Program-made: the position numbers and the translations under genes | Notes under the pieces: model-generated | What the model was told of the DNA's origin: nothing | What the model saw: only the letters and a program-made list of their open reading frames with translations | Database searches by the model: none | Assembly (NCBI GenBank): GCA_001001205.1 | Contig: LCKE01000014.1 | Span: 1-32,660 of the forward strand | Length of the DNA stretch: 32,660 nt | Direction of reading: 5' to 3' | DNA from: Parcubacteria group bacterium GW2011_GWF2_45_11 | Lineage (GTDB): Bacteria > Patescibacteriota > Patescibacteriia > UBA1558 > UBA10009 | Shown: positions 9,575 to 19,911 of the stretch, one piece after another | How the letters are laid out: each line of letters opens with the position of its first letter | Position numbering within the stretch: the first letter of the stretch is position 1

Positions 9575-12349
9575 ATGGATAAAGTTAAAGCAAAAGTAAA
9601 AATTAAGGAGTTAATTGAAAAATATGAACATCTTTCTCCTTCGCAAATCAAAGGCTATTTAGAGGCAAATACTAGAAAAGATTTTATTTTGCCATTATTC
9701 CAAACATTAGGCTGGGATGTTTATAATCAATCATCATACGATGAAGTGACTGAAGAATACCAAGTTTCTGGCAAAAGAGTTGATTATGCTTTTAAAATAG
9801 ACGGCATTATTCAATTTTTCCTTGAAGCAAAATCCTTGCCGGAAAATCTTTATGATGAAAAGTGGGCAGAACAAGCATTTAATTACGCTTGGCATAAAAG
9901 CATACCATGGGTCATCCTTTGCGATTTTGAGGGTTTAATGGTTTTTAACGCAGAATGGGATATAAGAAATCCTGAAAATTCATGTTTTATTAACTTAACA
10001 TACAAAGATTATTTAACAGATTTTGAAAAATTATGGTGGCTCTCTAAGGATAGTTTCCATAACAAAATACTGGATAATGAGGCTGTTAAATTAGGTAAAA
10101 AGCCAAAGACGATCATTGATAAACAATTGGCCGAAGATTTAGTTAGATGGCGTGCTATGCTTTTAAGTGAAATAAGTTCATATTATCCAAAGCTTGATTT
10201 AAAAAAGTCCGATGAAAGTGTTCAAAGAATCTTAGACAGATTGGTTTTTATTAGGACAGTTGAGGATAGAGGTATTGAAAACAGAATATTACAACCAGTC
10301 GTTAGAAATTGGCAAGAATTAAAAAGTATTAAAGTTGGCGTATTAATCAACGAACTCACTGAAATATTTAAAAGATTTGATAAAGATTATAATTCGCGAT
10401 TATTTAAAAGTCACACTTGCGATAGTTTAACAAAAGTTGATGATAATATTTACGTAGATATTATCAATGAGCTTTATAAAACCAGGCAAGGAACTAGATA
10501 TAATTTTAATGATATCCCCGCGGACATATTTGGCAGGATATATGAACAATATTTGGGCGCGATACAACAAAAGTCTGCCACAATTAAAAATAACAGAAAG
10601 TCTCAAGGAATTTATTACACGCCGCGTTTTGTCGTGGAGTACATTACCAAAAATACTATTGGTGACAAATTAACGGAATCATTAAGCGAACCAAGAGATA
10701 TAAAAATTTTAGATCCCGCTTGCGGGTCAGGTTCATTTTTAATCGCCGTTTTTAAATTACTGGATGATTATTGGAGGCAAATTCAAATAAGTGGGCAAAA
10801 AAATACTATTAAACAAAATGAATCATTTAATAACTACCTAAGAAGACTGCCGATTTTAAAAAATAATATTTACGGCGTGGACTTGGATACAAAAGCTGTA
10901 GAAATAGCGCAGTTAAATTTAATGTTAAAAGTTTTGGAAAGTCAAAATTTATTACCTAACTTAGAAGAAAATATTAAACAAGGCAATTCACTAATTTTTA
11001 AATCCGCAAATGAGCTTAAAAAATTTTATCGTGATCCATATAAAGATAAAATGCCCTTTAATTGGCCCGATGAGTTTAAAGAGGTATTTAATAAAAAAAA
11101 TCCTGGTTTTGATATTATTGTTGGCAATCCACCGTGGGGTTCGAATATAGATGTAGATGTAAAATATTTTGAAAAATATTACCCTGACTCAACTAAACAG
11201 TATAAGGACATTTATAAAATTTTTATTGATAAATCTTTGCAATTATTGAAAAATAACGGGATACTAGGTTTTATTGTGCCTAATACTTTTTTATTCCAGT
11301 CACGTTATAAAGATATAAGACAATTACTTTTAAAATATAAAATTTTAAAACTCGTCAATTTGGGTGAAAATGTCTTTGAAGACGTAGAAGCACCCTGTTG
11401 TATCTTTATTGTTAAAAAAACTCACCTCAAAGATAATATTGTTGAAGTGTTAGATTTATCGCCGTATAAAACTAACGACATTAAGGAAAAAATGCTAAAA
11501 ATTTCAAGTTATGTAAAAATTAAGCAAGACGATTATTTTAATACTCCTGATAATATTTTTACAACTTATATTCAGGAAAAGAAAGAGGGCGTGTTGCCAT
11601 TAGACGAAATTTTGGATTGTAGAGATGCTGGTATAAATTATCAAAGAATTAAAGTAGGCTTACAGGAAAAAGGGAAATCTGATCTTAGTGATAGGTTGTT
11701 TTATAACGGAAAAATTTTAGACAGGGGAGATAAAAATTATCTAAAAGGCGAAGACATTAGTAGATATAAATTGACACCAAGCTTTGAAAGGTTTATAAGG
11801 CCATATTATAAAGAGTTTATTAAAAATAATGAGGTTGTGCATTTAGATATTGAAACATATGATACAAAACCTAAAATCATCTGGAGACAAACAGCTAGTT
11901 ATATTATAGCTACTATTGATATCATTGGCTATTGGTTTGGCAGAAGTATTCAGACTGGTATTATTAAAAACAAATATAAAAATAAAATTGATATTCATTA
12001 TTTACTCGCTTTGCTTAATTCTAAATACTTAAACTACTTATATACTCAAAATGTTAGGGAGACTGGTCGTGTTTTTCCCCAAGTTAAATTGGGTAAAGTT
12101 AAAATACTGCCGATCAAGCTAGGGTTAAAGGGCCAACGGAAAATTTTGTCGGATTTGGCAAAAACGATGCTTAAATTAAACGAGCAATTATTAAGTTTAC
12201 AAAATGATGACATTAAACACCCAGAGGAAGAAAAAAAAATTTATAATCAACTGGAAAAAACCGACAGAGAAATCAATCAAAAAGTTTACGAGCTATATAG
12301 CTTGACGGAACAAGAGATAAAAAATATTGAAATAACGCTTAATCATTAA
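9575..12349 (+). CDS. Eco57I/type IIG-like restriction-modification enzyme (PD-(D/E)XK-like N-terminus, N6-adenine MTase, C-terminal specificity region)
   Basis: N-terminal VDYAFKIDGIIQFFLEAK, MTase motif I ILDPACGSGSFLIAVF, motif IV FDIIVGNPPWG, TaqI-like C-terminus. Confidence 0.9.
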   Translation: MDKVKAKVKIKELIEKYEHLSPSQIKGYLEANTRKDFILPLFQTLGWDVYNQSSYDEVTEEYQVSGKRVDYAFKIDGIIQFFLEAKSLPENLYDEKWAEQAFNYAWHKSIPWVILCDFEGLMVFNAEWDIRNPENSCFINLTYKDYLTDFEKLWWLSKDSFHNKILDNEAVKLGKKPKTIIDKQLAEDLVRWRAMLLSEISSYYPKLDLKKSDESVQRILDRLVFIRTVEDRGIENRILQPVVRNWQELKSIKVGVLINELTEIFKRFDKDYNSRLFKSHTCDSLTKVDDNIYVDIINELYKTRQGTRYNFNDIPADIFGRIYEQYLGAIQQKSATIKNNRKSQGIYYTPRFVVEYITKNTIGDKLTESLSEPRDIKILDPACGSGSFLIAVFKLLDDYWRQIQISGQKNTIKQNESFNNYLRRLPILKNNIYGVDLDTKAVEIAQLNLMLKVLESQNLLPNLEENIKQGNSLIFKSANELKKFYRDPYKDKMPFNWPDEFKEVFNKKNPGFDIIVGNPPWGSNIDVDVKYFEKYYPDSTKQYKDIYKIFIDKSLQLLKNNGILGFIVPNTFLFQSRYKDIRQLLLKYKILKLVNLGENVFEDVEAPCCIFIVKKTHLKDNIVEVLDLSPYKTNDIKEKMLKISSYVKIKQDDYFNTPDNIFTTYIQEKKEGVLPLDEILDCRDAGINYQRIKVGLQEKGKSDLSDRLFYNGKILDRGDKNYLKGEDISRYKLTPSFERFIRPYYKEFIKNNEVVHLDIETYDTKPKIIWRQTASYIIATIDIIGYWFGRSIQTGIIKNKYKNKIDIHYLLALLNSKYLNYLYTQNVRETGRVFPQVKLGKVKILPIKLGLKGQRKILSDLAKTMLKLNEQLLSLQNDDIKHPEEEKKIYNQLEKTDREINQKVYELYSLTEQEIKNIEITLNH

Positions 12350-12394
12350 CCCGATATCCCGCAATCAATATTCTATTCAATAATCCATGAACCT

Positions 12395-12937
12395 ATGACT
12401 CTCTCCATCTATCAACTCGCCTACTTTTTTTTAATCGGCCTGTCCTTGGCTCTTTTGGAAATTGAAATTGAAGGTCCGGACGGCTGGGCTAAAAATCTGC
12501 CCACCAAAAGAATCAAAATCTGGTGGTACCAAAAATTCGGCAAAGAAGTCACTGGCTATCATCTGCTTCTGCAAATTTTCTTATTGCTGTTTATGCATCT
12601 GCCGCTGATTTTAGAAAACCGCTTCAGCTGGGATCTGGAAGCCTTAATCCTCAGCCAATATTTTTTCTTTCTGGTCTACTGGGATTATTTATGGTTTGTT
12701 TTAAACCCCTATTTTAAACTTAAAGAGTTTAAAAAAAGCGGCGTGCCCTGGCATACTGCCTGGATTTTTGGCCTGCCGACGGAATATTGGCTGGCCATGC
12801 TGGCTGGCATATTTTTCCCGGTCATTGTCCTGGGCTGGGGTGTGCTGTTGACTCAACTGATTTATTTAGTAACCTATATTGCTTTTGTCCTGCTGACGAT
12901 TGGCCTATATTTTATTTTCGCCAGAAAAATTTTATAA
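12395..12937 (+). CDS. Conserved-looking multi-pass membrane protein of unknown function
   Basis: 180 aa, hydrophobic, with the distinctive EIEIEGPDGWAKNLPTKR segment. Confidence 0.65.
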   Translation: MTLSIYQLAYFFLIGLSLALLEIEIEGPDGWAKNLPTKRIKIWWYQKFGKEVTGYHLLLQIFLLLFMHLPLILENRFSWDLEALILSQYFFFLVYWDYLWFVLNPYFKLKEFKKSGVPWHTAWIFGLPTEYWLAMLAGIFFPVIVLGWGVLLTQLIYLVTYIAFVLLTIGLYFIFARKIL

Positions 12938-12943
12938 ATTTAT

Positions 12944-13759
12944 ATGAAAACATCTTGTTGGCTGAACCCATTAAAAATAATTGCTGTAATGGTTTTTTTA
13001 TGGACCTTATTACCAATCACTGCTTATGGATTAACAGACAATACGGCTAAATCATGCCTGAACCTTAGAGACGAAACACTAAAAAACAAATGCTTGTTCA
13101 AATTTGCCAAGGTCTCTCAAAATGTTAATTATTGTCTCCAGGCTGGCGACAGCGCGTGTATAGACTACTTAGCGCGAATAACTAAAAACCCCGATTTATG
13201 CCAATATAAAGAAAGCTTATCGGCAAGCCGGACCGCCGTTCAATCATGCAGACAACACGTTTCTTTTGATTACTTTAAAAATCCAACAAAAACTTGGCTG
13301 AGCATCATTATTCTGCCCATAATCATTTTACTAATAGGTATCTATATTCTGCTAAAAAATTATTCAAAAAGTGTTAAAATAAGATATTTAATCATTGCCT
13401 CGCTCTATCTGTTTTATTATATTACGTGGATTCTCCAGATTCTTTATCACCAAAACAAATGGGGAACGGAATATATGAGCGTCAGCTTCTTCTTATTTAC
13501 CACCACCTTAGCGCTATGGCTGGAAGAGTTAAAAGATATCAATATTATTAACCAATACGGCTTTAACTTAATCTATTCTGCATTAGAATTTTTTATGCTG
13601 GCTTTTTTTGTAATATTATTGCCAAAATTATTAAAATCAAAATACAAAATTTTAAAATCGGTAATCATAACTCTGGCCGTACTGGATATTATGTCCAATG
13701 TATATTTATTACTCAATGTATACGGGGGTATTAATTTTGCTGCTTTCTTACTGCCATGA
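12944..13759 (+). CDS. Membrane protein of unknown function with a Cys-rich N-terminal ectodomain
   Basis: Signal-like N-terminus, CLNLRDETLKNKCLFKFA...CLQAGDSACIDYLA...CQYKES...SCRQHV, then several TM segments. Confidence 0.6.
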   Translation: MKTSCWLNPLKIIAVMVFLWTLLPITAYGLTDNTAKSCLNLRDETLKNKCLFKFAKVSQNVNYCLQAGDSACIDYLARITKNPDLCQYKESLSASRTAVQSCRQHVSFDYFKNPTKTWLSIIILPIIILLIGIYILLKNYSKSVKIRYLIIASLYLFYYITWILQILYHQNKWGTEYMSVSFFLFTTTLALWLEELKDINIINQYGFNLIYSALEFFMLAFFVILLPKLLKSKYKILKSVIITLAVLDIMSNVYLLLNVYGGINFAAFLLP

Positions 13760-16528
13760 TGCTCAAACAAAAAAAATTCATCATCATTGACGGTAATGCC
13801 CTCTTGCACCGGGCCTACCACGCTTTGCCGCCCATGACCTTAAAAGACGGCACGCTGGTCAATGCCGTTTATGGCTTTACTTCAATCCTCTTAAAAATCA
13901 TCAAAGAACTTAAGCCGGACTATCTTTGCGCGGCTTTTGACCGCCAAGGCAAAACTTTAAGAGCCGAAGCATTCGCCGGCTACAAGGCCCAAAGAGTTAA
14001 ACAGCCGGACGAGCTCTATCAGCAAATCCCCATTATTGAAAAAATTCTGGACGCCTTTAACATCCCGGTGATTGACGCCCAAACAACCGGGTACGAAGCC
14101 GACGACGTCATCGGCACAGTCGTCGTTGCCCTAAAAAATAAAGGGATCAAATCCATTATTGTTACCGGCGATTTGGACGCCCTGCAATTAGTGGACGACC
14201 AAACTGAAGTATTTACTTTAAAAAAAGGCATCAACGAAACCGTCACTTACGGCCCGGAAACAGTCCAGGAACGCTATGGGTTAAAACCAAAACAGCTGAT
14301 TGACTACAAAGCCCTGCGCGGCGATCCCTCGGATAACATTCCGGGCGTAAAAGGCATCGGCGAAAAAACCGCCGCCCAATTAATTCAAACTTTCGGCACC
14401 TTAGACCGGCTTTATCGGGCGATTGAAAAAAATGATCCGAAACTTTCTAAATTTTCCGCACGCATCATCAGTCTTATCACGGAGGGCCGGACGGCGGCGG
14501 ACTTGAGCCAAAAGCTGGTCACCATCAAAACCGATCTGCCGACTAATTTTAAATTAGACGACACCGTCGTCGCCGGTTTTAACGCGGAAAAAATCGTTAA
14601 ACTCTTCAGCCACTTGGAATTTAAAAGCCTGCTCAATAAAATCCCGGTGGAACTGAACGGCCGTCCCGGCGCCGCCGCGACCGAAGTCCGCCAAAGCCAA
14701 ATGGAATTCGGCCCGCGCCGCCCGGCGCCGGACGATAACGCCGCTTACGTTAAAATTGAAACCAAACCTAAAGACCAAAGTCTTAATTACCAGTTAATTG
14801 ATGACGAAGAGGCCTTTGAGCGTTTCTTCACTGAACTTAAAAAACAAAAGCTTTTCGCGGTTGACAGCGAAACAACCTCTTTGGATGTCTGGCGGGCCGA
14901 ACTCTTGGGCCTAAGCTTTGCCTGGCGGGCCGATGAAGCTTACTACCTCAATATCTCCGGCCATAAACAATGGCTTAAAGCGTTACAGCCGCTGCTGGAA
15001 AATCCCCATCTAAAAAAAATCGGCCACCACCTGAAATACGACCTAGAGATCCTCTTAAACCACGGCGTAGAACTTAAAGGCATTGCCTTTGATACCTTAT
15101 TGGCCGCCTATCTGCTGACATCTTCCAACCGCAACTTAAGCCTGGATAGCCTAGTCTTTGGCGAACTGGGCCATCAAATGCAGCCGATTGAAGATTTGAT
15201 CGGACAAAAAGGCAAAGGCCAGTTAAGCCTGGGTCAGGTACAGCTACAAGACCTGGCTTGGTATTCTGCCGAAGATGCTGATTTTTCGCTTAAGTTAGCC
15301 AACAAATTACAAGACCAGCTTAAAAAAATTGCCGATTTGGGGTTACTGCAAAAAATTGAACTGCCCTTGATTCCAGTGCTGGCCACAATGGAACAAAGCG
15401 GCATCAAAATTGACAAGGCTTTCTTAAAAAAACTGGATCGCCGGCTGACGCAACGCCTAAAAACCATTGAACAAAAAGTCTATAAACTGGCCAAAAAAAA
15501 ATTCAACCTGGCTTCCCCCCGGCAACTTAAGGAAATCTTGTTTGACCAATTACATATATCCTCTCAGGGCTTAAAAAAAATCAAAACCGGCATCTCCACG
15601 GCGGCCGGCGAACTGGAAAAAATGATGGATCGGCATCCGATTATCGGTTTGATCAGCGAATTCAGGGAATACAGCAAACTGCAAAATACCTACACCCGGT
15701 CTTTGCCCAAACTGTTTCAATCAAACAATTACCGCCACCGGCCGCCTGTCTTCTTCGGAGCCAAATTTGCAAAATATCCCGATTCGCACCGCCTTGGGCC
15801 GCGAAATCCGCAAAGCCTTTATCCCTAAAAGCGGCTATAAGCTGATTGCCGCCGACTATTCCCAGATTGAACTTAGAGTCATCGCCTCATTGGCTCAGGA
15901 CGAAAAAATGATCAGGTATTTTCAAAAAGGCGAGGACATTCATAGCCGCACGGCCGCCAACGTCAACAAAATCAAAATTGATCAGGTAACTAAGGAGCAA
16001 AGGCGGGCCGCCAAAGAAGTTAATTTTGGCGTTATTTACGGCCTCGGCTCAACCGGTCTGGCCCAAAGAACGGGCTTAAGCAAAGCCGAAGCCAAAGAAT
16101 TCATCGCCAAATATTTTGCCCTGCATCCCCAGATTAAAAACTGGCTGGAAGCGACTAAAAAATTGGCCGTACAACAAGGTTACGTTGAAACCCTTTTAGG
16201 CAGAAGAAGATATTTGCCCGATATCCATTCGGGCGTGCCGATGATCAGGGCGGCGGCCGAGCGCATGGCGGTCAACGCGCCGATTCAGGGCACGGCGGCC
16301 GATCTATTAAAAATGGCCATGATTAAAATCCACGAGGGGTTGCCTAAAATTTCGCCGCGAACCAAAATGCTTTTAACCGTCCACGATGAATTAGTCTTTG
16401 AAGCGCCAAATCAGGAAGTCAGCCGCCTATCCGCATTCATTAAAAAAACCATGGAAAATATTTACCCGCTCAGGGTTCCGGTGATAGTTGAAGTTAAGGC
16501 CGGCAAAAACTGGGGAGAGTGTAAATAA
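13756..16528 (+). pseudogene. polA: DNA polymerase I, reading frame disrupted near 15733-15737 (frameshift plus about 10 missing codons)
   Basis: ORF1 (13756-15828) carries the 5' nuclease and exonuclease-like domains through ...KLFQSNNYR. The other frame resumes at ATGRLSSSEPNLQNIPIRT...AADYSQIELR...QGTAADLLKMAM...VHDELVFE. The conserved segment between YR and ATGRL is absent. Confidence 0.88.
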
Positions 16529-16554
16529 TTCAATAAACAATGTGGGAGAAAATA

Positions 16555-16640
16555 CAAATTTACAATTTTAAAATAAATCCGGCATTAAGGGCTTGACCGA
16601 GGCGGCGCTGAATGAATTTCAAAAATCAAATTTAAACATT
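16555..16640 (+). repeat. Diverged intergenic repeat, copy A
   Basis: attttaaaataaatccggca-ttaaggg...gaatgaatttcaaaaatcaaattt; aligns with copy B. Confidence 0.7.
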
Positions 16641-16664
16641 AACTTAAAATTAAAAATTCTACCT

Positions 16665-17126
16665 ATGTTCTTAACCCCTCACGCCGCCACCGGAATCTAT
16701 ATCGGCAGTCAAATCCCTAATGCTTGGCTGGCTTTTTTATTTGGCTTTATCTCCCATTTACTGCTTGACTTTATTCCCCACGGCGACGAGAGTCTGGGGG
16801 AAAGGTGGAACGGTAAAATCAAGGTATACCACCTGGCGCTGATTTCCGGCCTGGACATGATCGTGGTCGGCCTGCTGACGTATTATTTAATCGCCAACCG
16901 GATTGTGCCTTTAACGCCGGCAGTTTTGGCCGGTCTGGCCGGATCAATCTTGCCCGATTACATCTGGGGTCTGCACGAGATCACCAAAGACAAGGTGACC
17001 GGCTGGATTTCCAGCAATATCCTGAGCGCCTGCCATCACCTTTTACCCGTCAGGCTGCCCTTAAAAGTAGGGGTGATTATCCAGCTGACAACCCTGCTGA
17101 TTTTCATGAGGCTTTTGACAATTTGA
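16665..17126 (+). CDS. Membrane protein, putative membrane-bound metal-dependent hydrolase-like
   Basis: MFLTPHAATGIYIGSQIPNAWLAFLFGFISHLLLDFIPHGDE: H..., SHLLLDFIPH pattern. Start re-called from 16593 because the longer ORF reads into an intergenic repeat. Confidence 0.55.
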   Translation: MFLTPHAATGIYIGSQIPNAWLAFLFGFISHLLLDFIPHGDESLGERWNGKIKVYHLALISGLDMIVVGLLTYYLIANRIVPLTPAVLAGLAGSILPDYIWGLHEITKDKVTGWISSNILSACHHLLPVRLPLKVGVIIQLTTLLIFMRLLTI

Positions 17127-17162
17127 ACCCTTTTAGCTAAACTAGCCAGGTTGATACGTTAT

Positions 17163-18107
17163 ATGATTATTTTCCTTTACGGAACGGACAACTACCGCTC
17201 CGGCCAAAAACTTGAGGAAATAAAAAAAAAGTTCCAAGCCCAAAATGACCCCGCCGGCCTTAATATTGTGACGTTCGCCGGCGAAGAATTTAACTTGGAA
17301 AAATTTAACAACGCCGCCGCTCAAAGCGGTTTTTTGGTAAAAAAAAGGCTGATTATAACAAAAAACCTGCTCGGTCAAAAACCGGCTAAAGAAAAAACAG
17401 AGGCCTTAATGGACCTCCTGGAAAATTTTAAAAAATCAGACAATGTCCTGGTATTTTGGGAAGCGACTATGCCGGATAAAAGATCGGCTCTGTTTAAAAG
17501 GTTGAGCCGGGAAAAATTAAGCCAGGAATTTCCGCGGCTGAAATCGGCTCAGCTGACGGCCTGGGTTAAAAAATACGTGGCGGATAATAACGGCCGGATT
17601 AACAACGAAGCCGTTAATTTATTAATCGCCTTTGTCGGTGATGATCTTTGGCAAATCAGCAATGAACTGGACAAATTATTGGCCTACAGCCCAAAGTCTA
17701 TTGCCCCGGAAGACGTCAGGGCGATGGTTAAGGCCAAGCTGGACGAAAATATTTTTGGCCTGGTTGACGCGATCGGCGCCAACAACAAGCCGGCCGCCCT
17801 TAAACTCTTAAACGAACAATTGGCCCTGGGCTTAAACGAGATCTACATCCTCACCATGATTGGCAGGCAATTCCGCATCTTAGCCCAGCTGAAGTCGCTC
17901 GCCTCCCATAACTTTAGCCAGGCCGAAATCATCAAGCGGACCAAACTGTATCCTTTTGTGGTAAAAAAATTGCTGCCTCTCAGCCAAAAATTCACCCTGG
18001 CCAAACTCCAGCAAATTTACGAAAAAATGGCGGAGCTGGATTTAAAATTAAAATCGACTTCTTTGTCCGGTCAAACCCTGCTTGATCTTTTTATTTTGCA
18101 AATTTAA
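17163..18107 (+). CDS. holA: DNA polymerase III subunit delta
   Basis: MIIFLYGTDNYRSGQKLEEIKKKF...; architecture like HolA; neighbours rpsT. Confidence 0.85.
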   Translation: MIIFLYGTDNYRSGQKLEEIKKKFQAQNDPAGLNIVTFAGEEFNLEKFNNAAAQSGFLVKKRLIITKNLLGQKPAKEKTEALMDLLENFKKSDNVLVFWEATMPDKRSALFKRLSREKLSQEFPRLKSAQLTAWVKKYVADNNGRINNEAVNLLIAFVGDDLWQISNELDKLLAYSPKSIAPEDVRAMVKAKLDENIFGLVDAIGANNKPAALKLLNEQLALGLNEIYILTMIGRQFRILAQLKSLASHNFSQAEIIKRTKLYPFVVKKLLPLSQKFTLAKLQQIYEKMAELDLKLKSTSLSGQTLLDLFILQI

Positions 18108-18150
18108 AAAGCACGGACGCCTAATGGACCCCGTGATTTTTAAATAAGAT

Positions 18151-18420
18151 TTATTTTAGACCAGCCTTTTTAACCTTGGCGGCTAATCTGGATTTGTGCC
18201 GGTTGGCGGTATTCTGTTTTAAAACGTTAACCTTAACCGCTTTATCCACCGCTTTTTGCACCTGAGGCAACAGGGTTTTGACTTTGTCCATTTCTCCGGC
18301 CAGCAGAGCTTTATTGGTTTTTTTGATCAGATCTTTAATTAGGTTTTTGCGCCGGCTATTTCTTAAAGCATGGGCGCGTGACTGACGCAATGATTTTTTG
18401 GAAGATTTTGTTGTAGGCAT
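18151..18420 (-). CDS. rpsT: 30S ribosomal protein S20
   Basis: MPTTKSSKKSLRQSRAHALRNSRRKNLIKDLIKK...NTANRHKSRLAAKVKK. Confidence 0.95.
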   Translation of the reverse strand: MPTTKSSKKSLRQSRAHALRNSRRKNLIKDLIKKTNKALLAGEMDKVKTLLPQVQKAVDKAVKVNVLKQNTANRHKSRLAAKVKKAGLK

Positions 18421-18623
18421 ATACCTTAATTTTCAATTTTGAATTCTAAATTTTTAATTATATAATACAGGTGCGGGAGATAAAAAGATACTATCATAGT
18501 TAAAAGATTAAATCAAGCTTACATATCAGCTTACATATCAAACATATCGAACGTGTTGACGAAACGCCCTAAATAAGCTAAGACCGTAACAAGGCGTTAA
18601 TTTATCCTTAAATACATATAAAA

Positions 18624-19547
18624 ATGAACCGCATTATCATTACGGATCTGCCTAAGCCCCACGATGAAGTTAAGGGCTGCTGGTATAACGGCTATCCTAT
18701 CCATAAAGGCTACACCGAAAACAGCCTTAACTACGCCACGGTCTATTCGCACCAAAACCACATTTTACCTGATCTGAAAAGGATTAAAAATGATTTTAAA
18801 AATTTTAAAAAGGCTCTGCAGGCGGCCGGCTTTGAGGTTTACACCCTGCCCTTTCCGGAGGAATTAAATCAGGTTGATAACCTGCATCATGACGCTGTCT
18901 TTGTCAGGGATTCCGGCTTAATCTTTAAGGATTGCTGGATTAAAGCCAGGTTCAGCGCCACTAACCGGCAGATGGAATCGGAAATCTACGCCCCCATCAT
19001 CGCCAAAACTTTCAACAAACGGGTAGTGGAATTGCCCGGAGACGCTTATTTGGAATTAGGCGAGGTTTTTTATCTACAAACCAAACAGGGCACTTTTTAT
19101 TTCGGCGGCCTTTCGCGCTCCAATAAAATCGGCCATGATTTTGCCCAATCGGTTATCCAGGCCGATCACTATTGTCTGCTCCGCTCCCAGGGCTACCACT
19201 TAGACACCGTCTTCAGCCCGGTCTTGAGCCAGGCTAACGAAATCATCGCCTTTATTGTCAGAGAAGATCTTTTTTCGCGGGAATGCCTAGAGGCTTTAAA
19301 AAGGTTCAACATAGAAATCATCCGCATAGACCCGATTGATTCTTCCGGCGTGGAAGGCAATTTGGGCAATTACGCCGTCAACGCTTTGGTCGGGCCGGGC
19401 GTTTTGCTCAATGCCGCCGAATTTTTAACGCCGGGGGTGGAAGCAAAATTAAAATCGCTCAACATTAAACGTTACGTTACTCCCTTAAACGATTTCCGCA
19501 ACGCCGGCGGCTCATGCCATTGTTTGACTAATGAAATTTACGAATAA
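18624..19547 (+). CDS. Amidinotransferase/dimethylargininase-like (pentein superfamily) protein
   Basis: DAVFVRDSGLIF, GDAYLELGEVF, C-terminal NAGGSCHCLTNEI with the expected catalytic Cys. Confidence 0.85.
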   Translation: MNRIIITDLPKPHDEVKGCWYNGYPIHKGYTENSLNYATVYSHQNHILPDLKRIKNDFKNFKKALQAAGFEVYTLPFPEELNQVDNLHHDAVFVRDSGLIFKDCWIKARFSATNRQMESEIYAPIIAKTFNKRVVELPGDAYLELGEVFYLQTKQGTFYFGGLSRSNKIGHDFAQSVIQADHYCLLRSQGYHLDTVFSPVLSQANEIIAFIVREDLFSRECLEALKRFNIEIIRIDPIDSSGVEGNLGNYAVNALVGPGVLLNAAEFLTPGVEAKLKSLNIKRYVTPLNDFRNAGGSCHCLTNEIYE

Positions 19548-19622
19548 ACCCGGCACCTGGGCCCCGGACCATGTGGTTCTATTAAAAAATTTTAAAAGGC
19601 GCCGGAACAAACCGATAAGCTT

Positions 19623-19868
19623 ATGAAAACTGAATATCTCTCTTACGATGAACAACGGAAAATAGCCGAAGATCTTTATAATCTCACCGACTCCCTTGAG
19701 GCCTGTGACCGGCTGGAAAAAGATTACGGCATTCAAATCAGGCCCGGCCGCTCGGTTGAACTGAACAGCTTTGCCAGGGCTTTGGATAAAACCAAGTTTT
19801 TAAACGTGGATGTAGAAAAAGCCATCAGCAAACATTCCGGCCGTCCGCTAAGGCTCAGGGACCTTTAA
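19623..19868 (+). CDS. Small hypothetical protein, 81 aa
   Basis: Complete short ORF with charged helical composition, same strand as the upstream gene. Confidence 0.55.
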   Translation: MKTEYLSYDEQRKIAEDLYNLTDSLEACDRLEKDYGIQIRPGRSVELNSFARALDKTKFLNVDVEKAISKHSGRPLRLRDL

Positions 19869-19911
19869 ACCGTAAAAGTAAAAACTCCCAACCAATCCGA
19901 ATCAGATAAGG

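Noticed and set aside
18516-18542. Tandem agcttacatatc x2
   Set aside because: Only two short copies in AT-rich intergenic DNA; not enough to support a feature.
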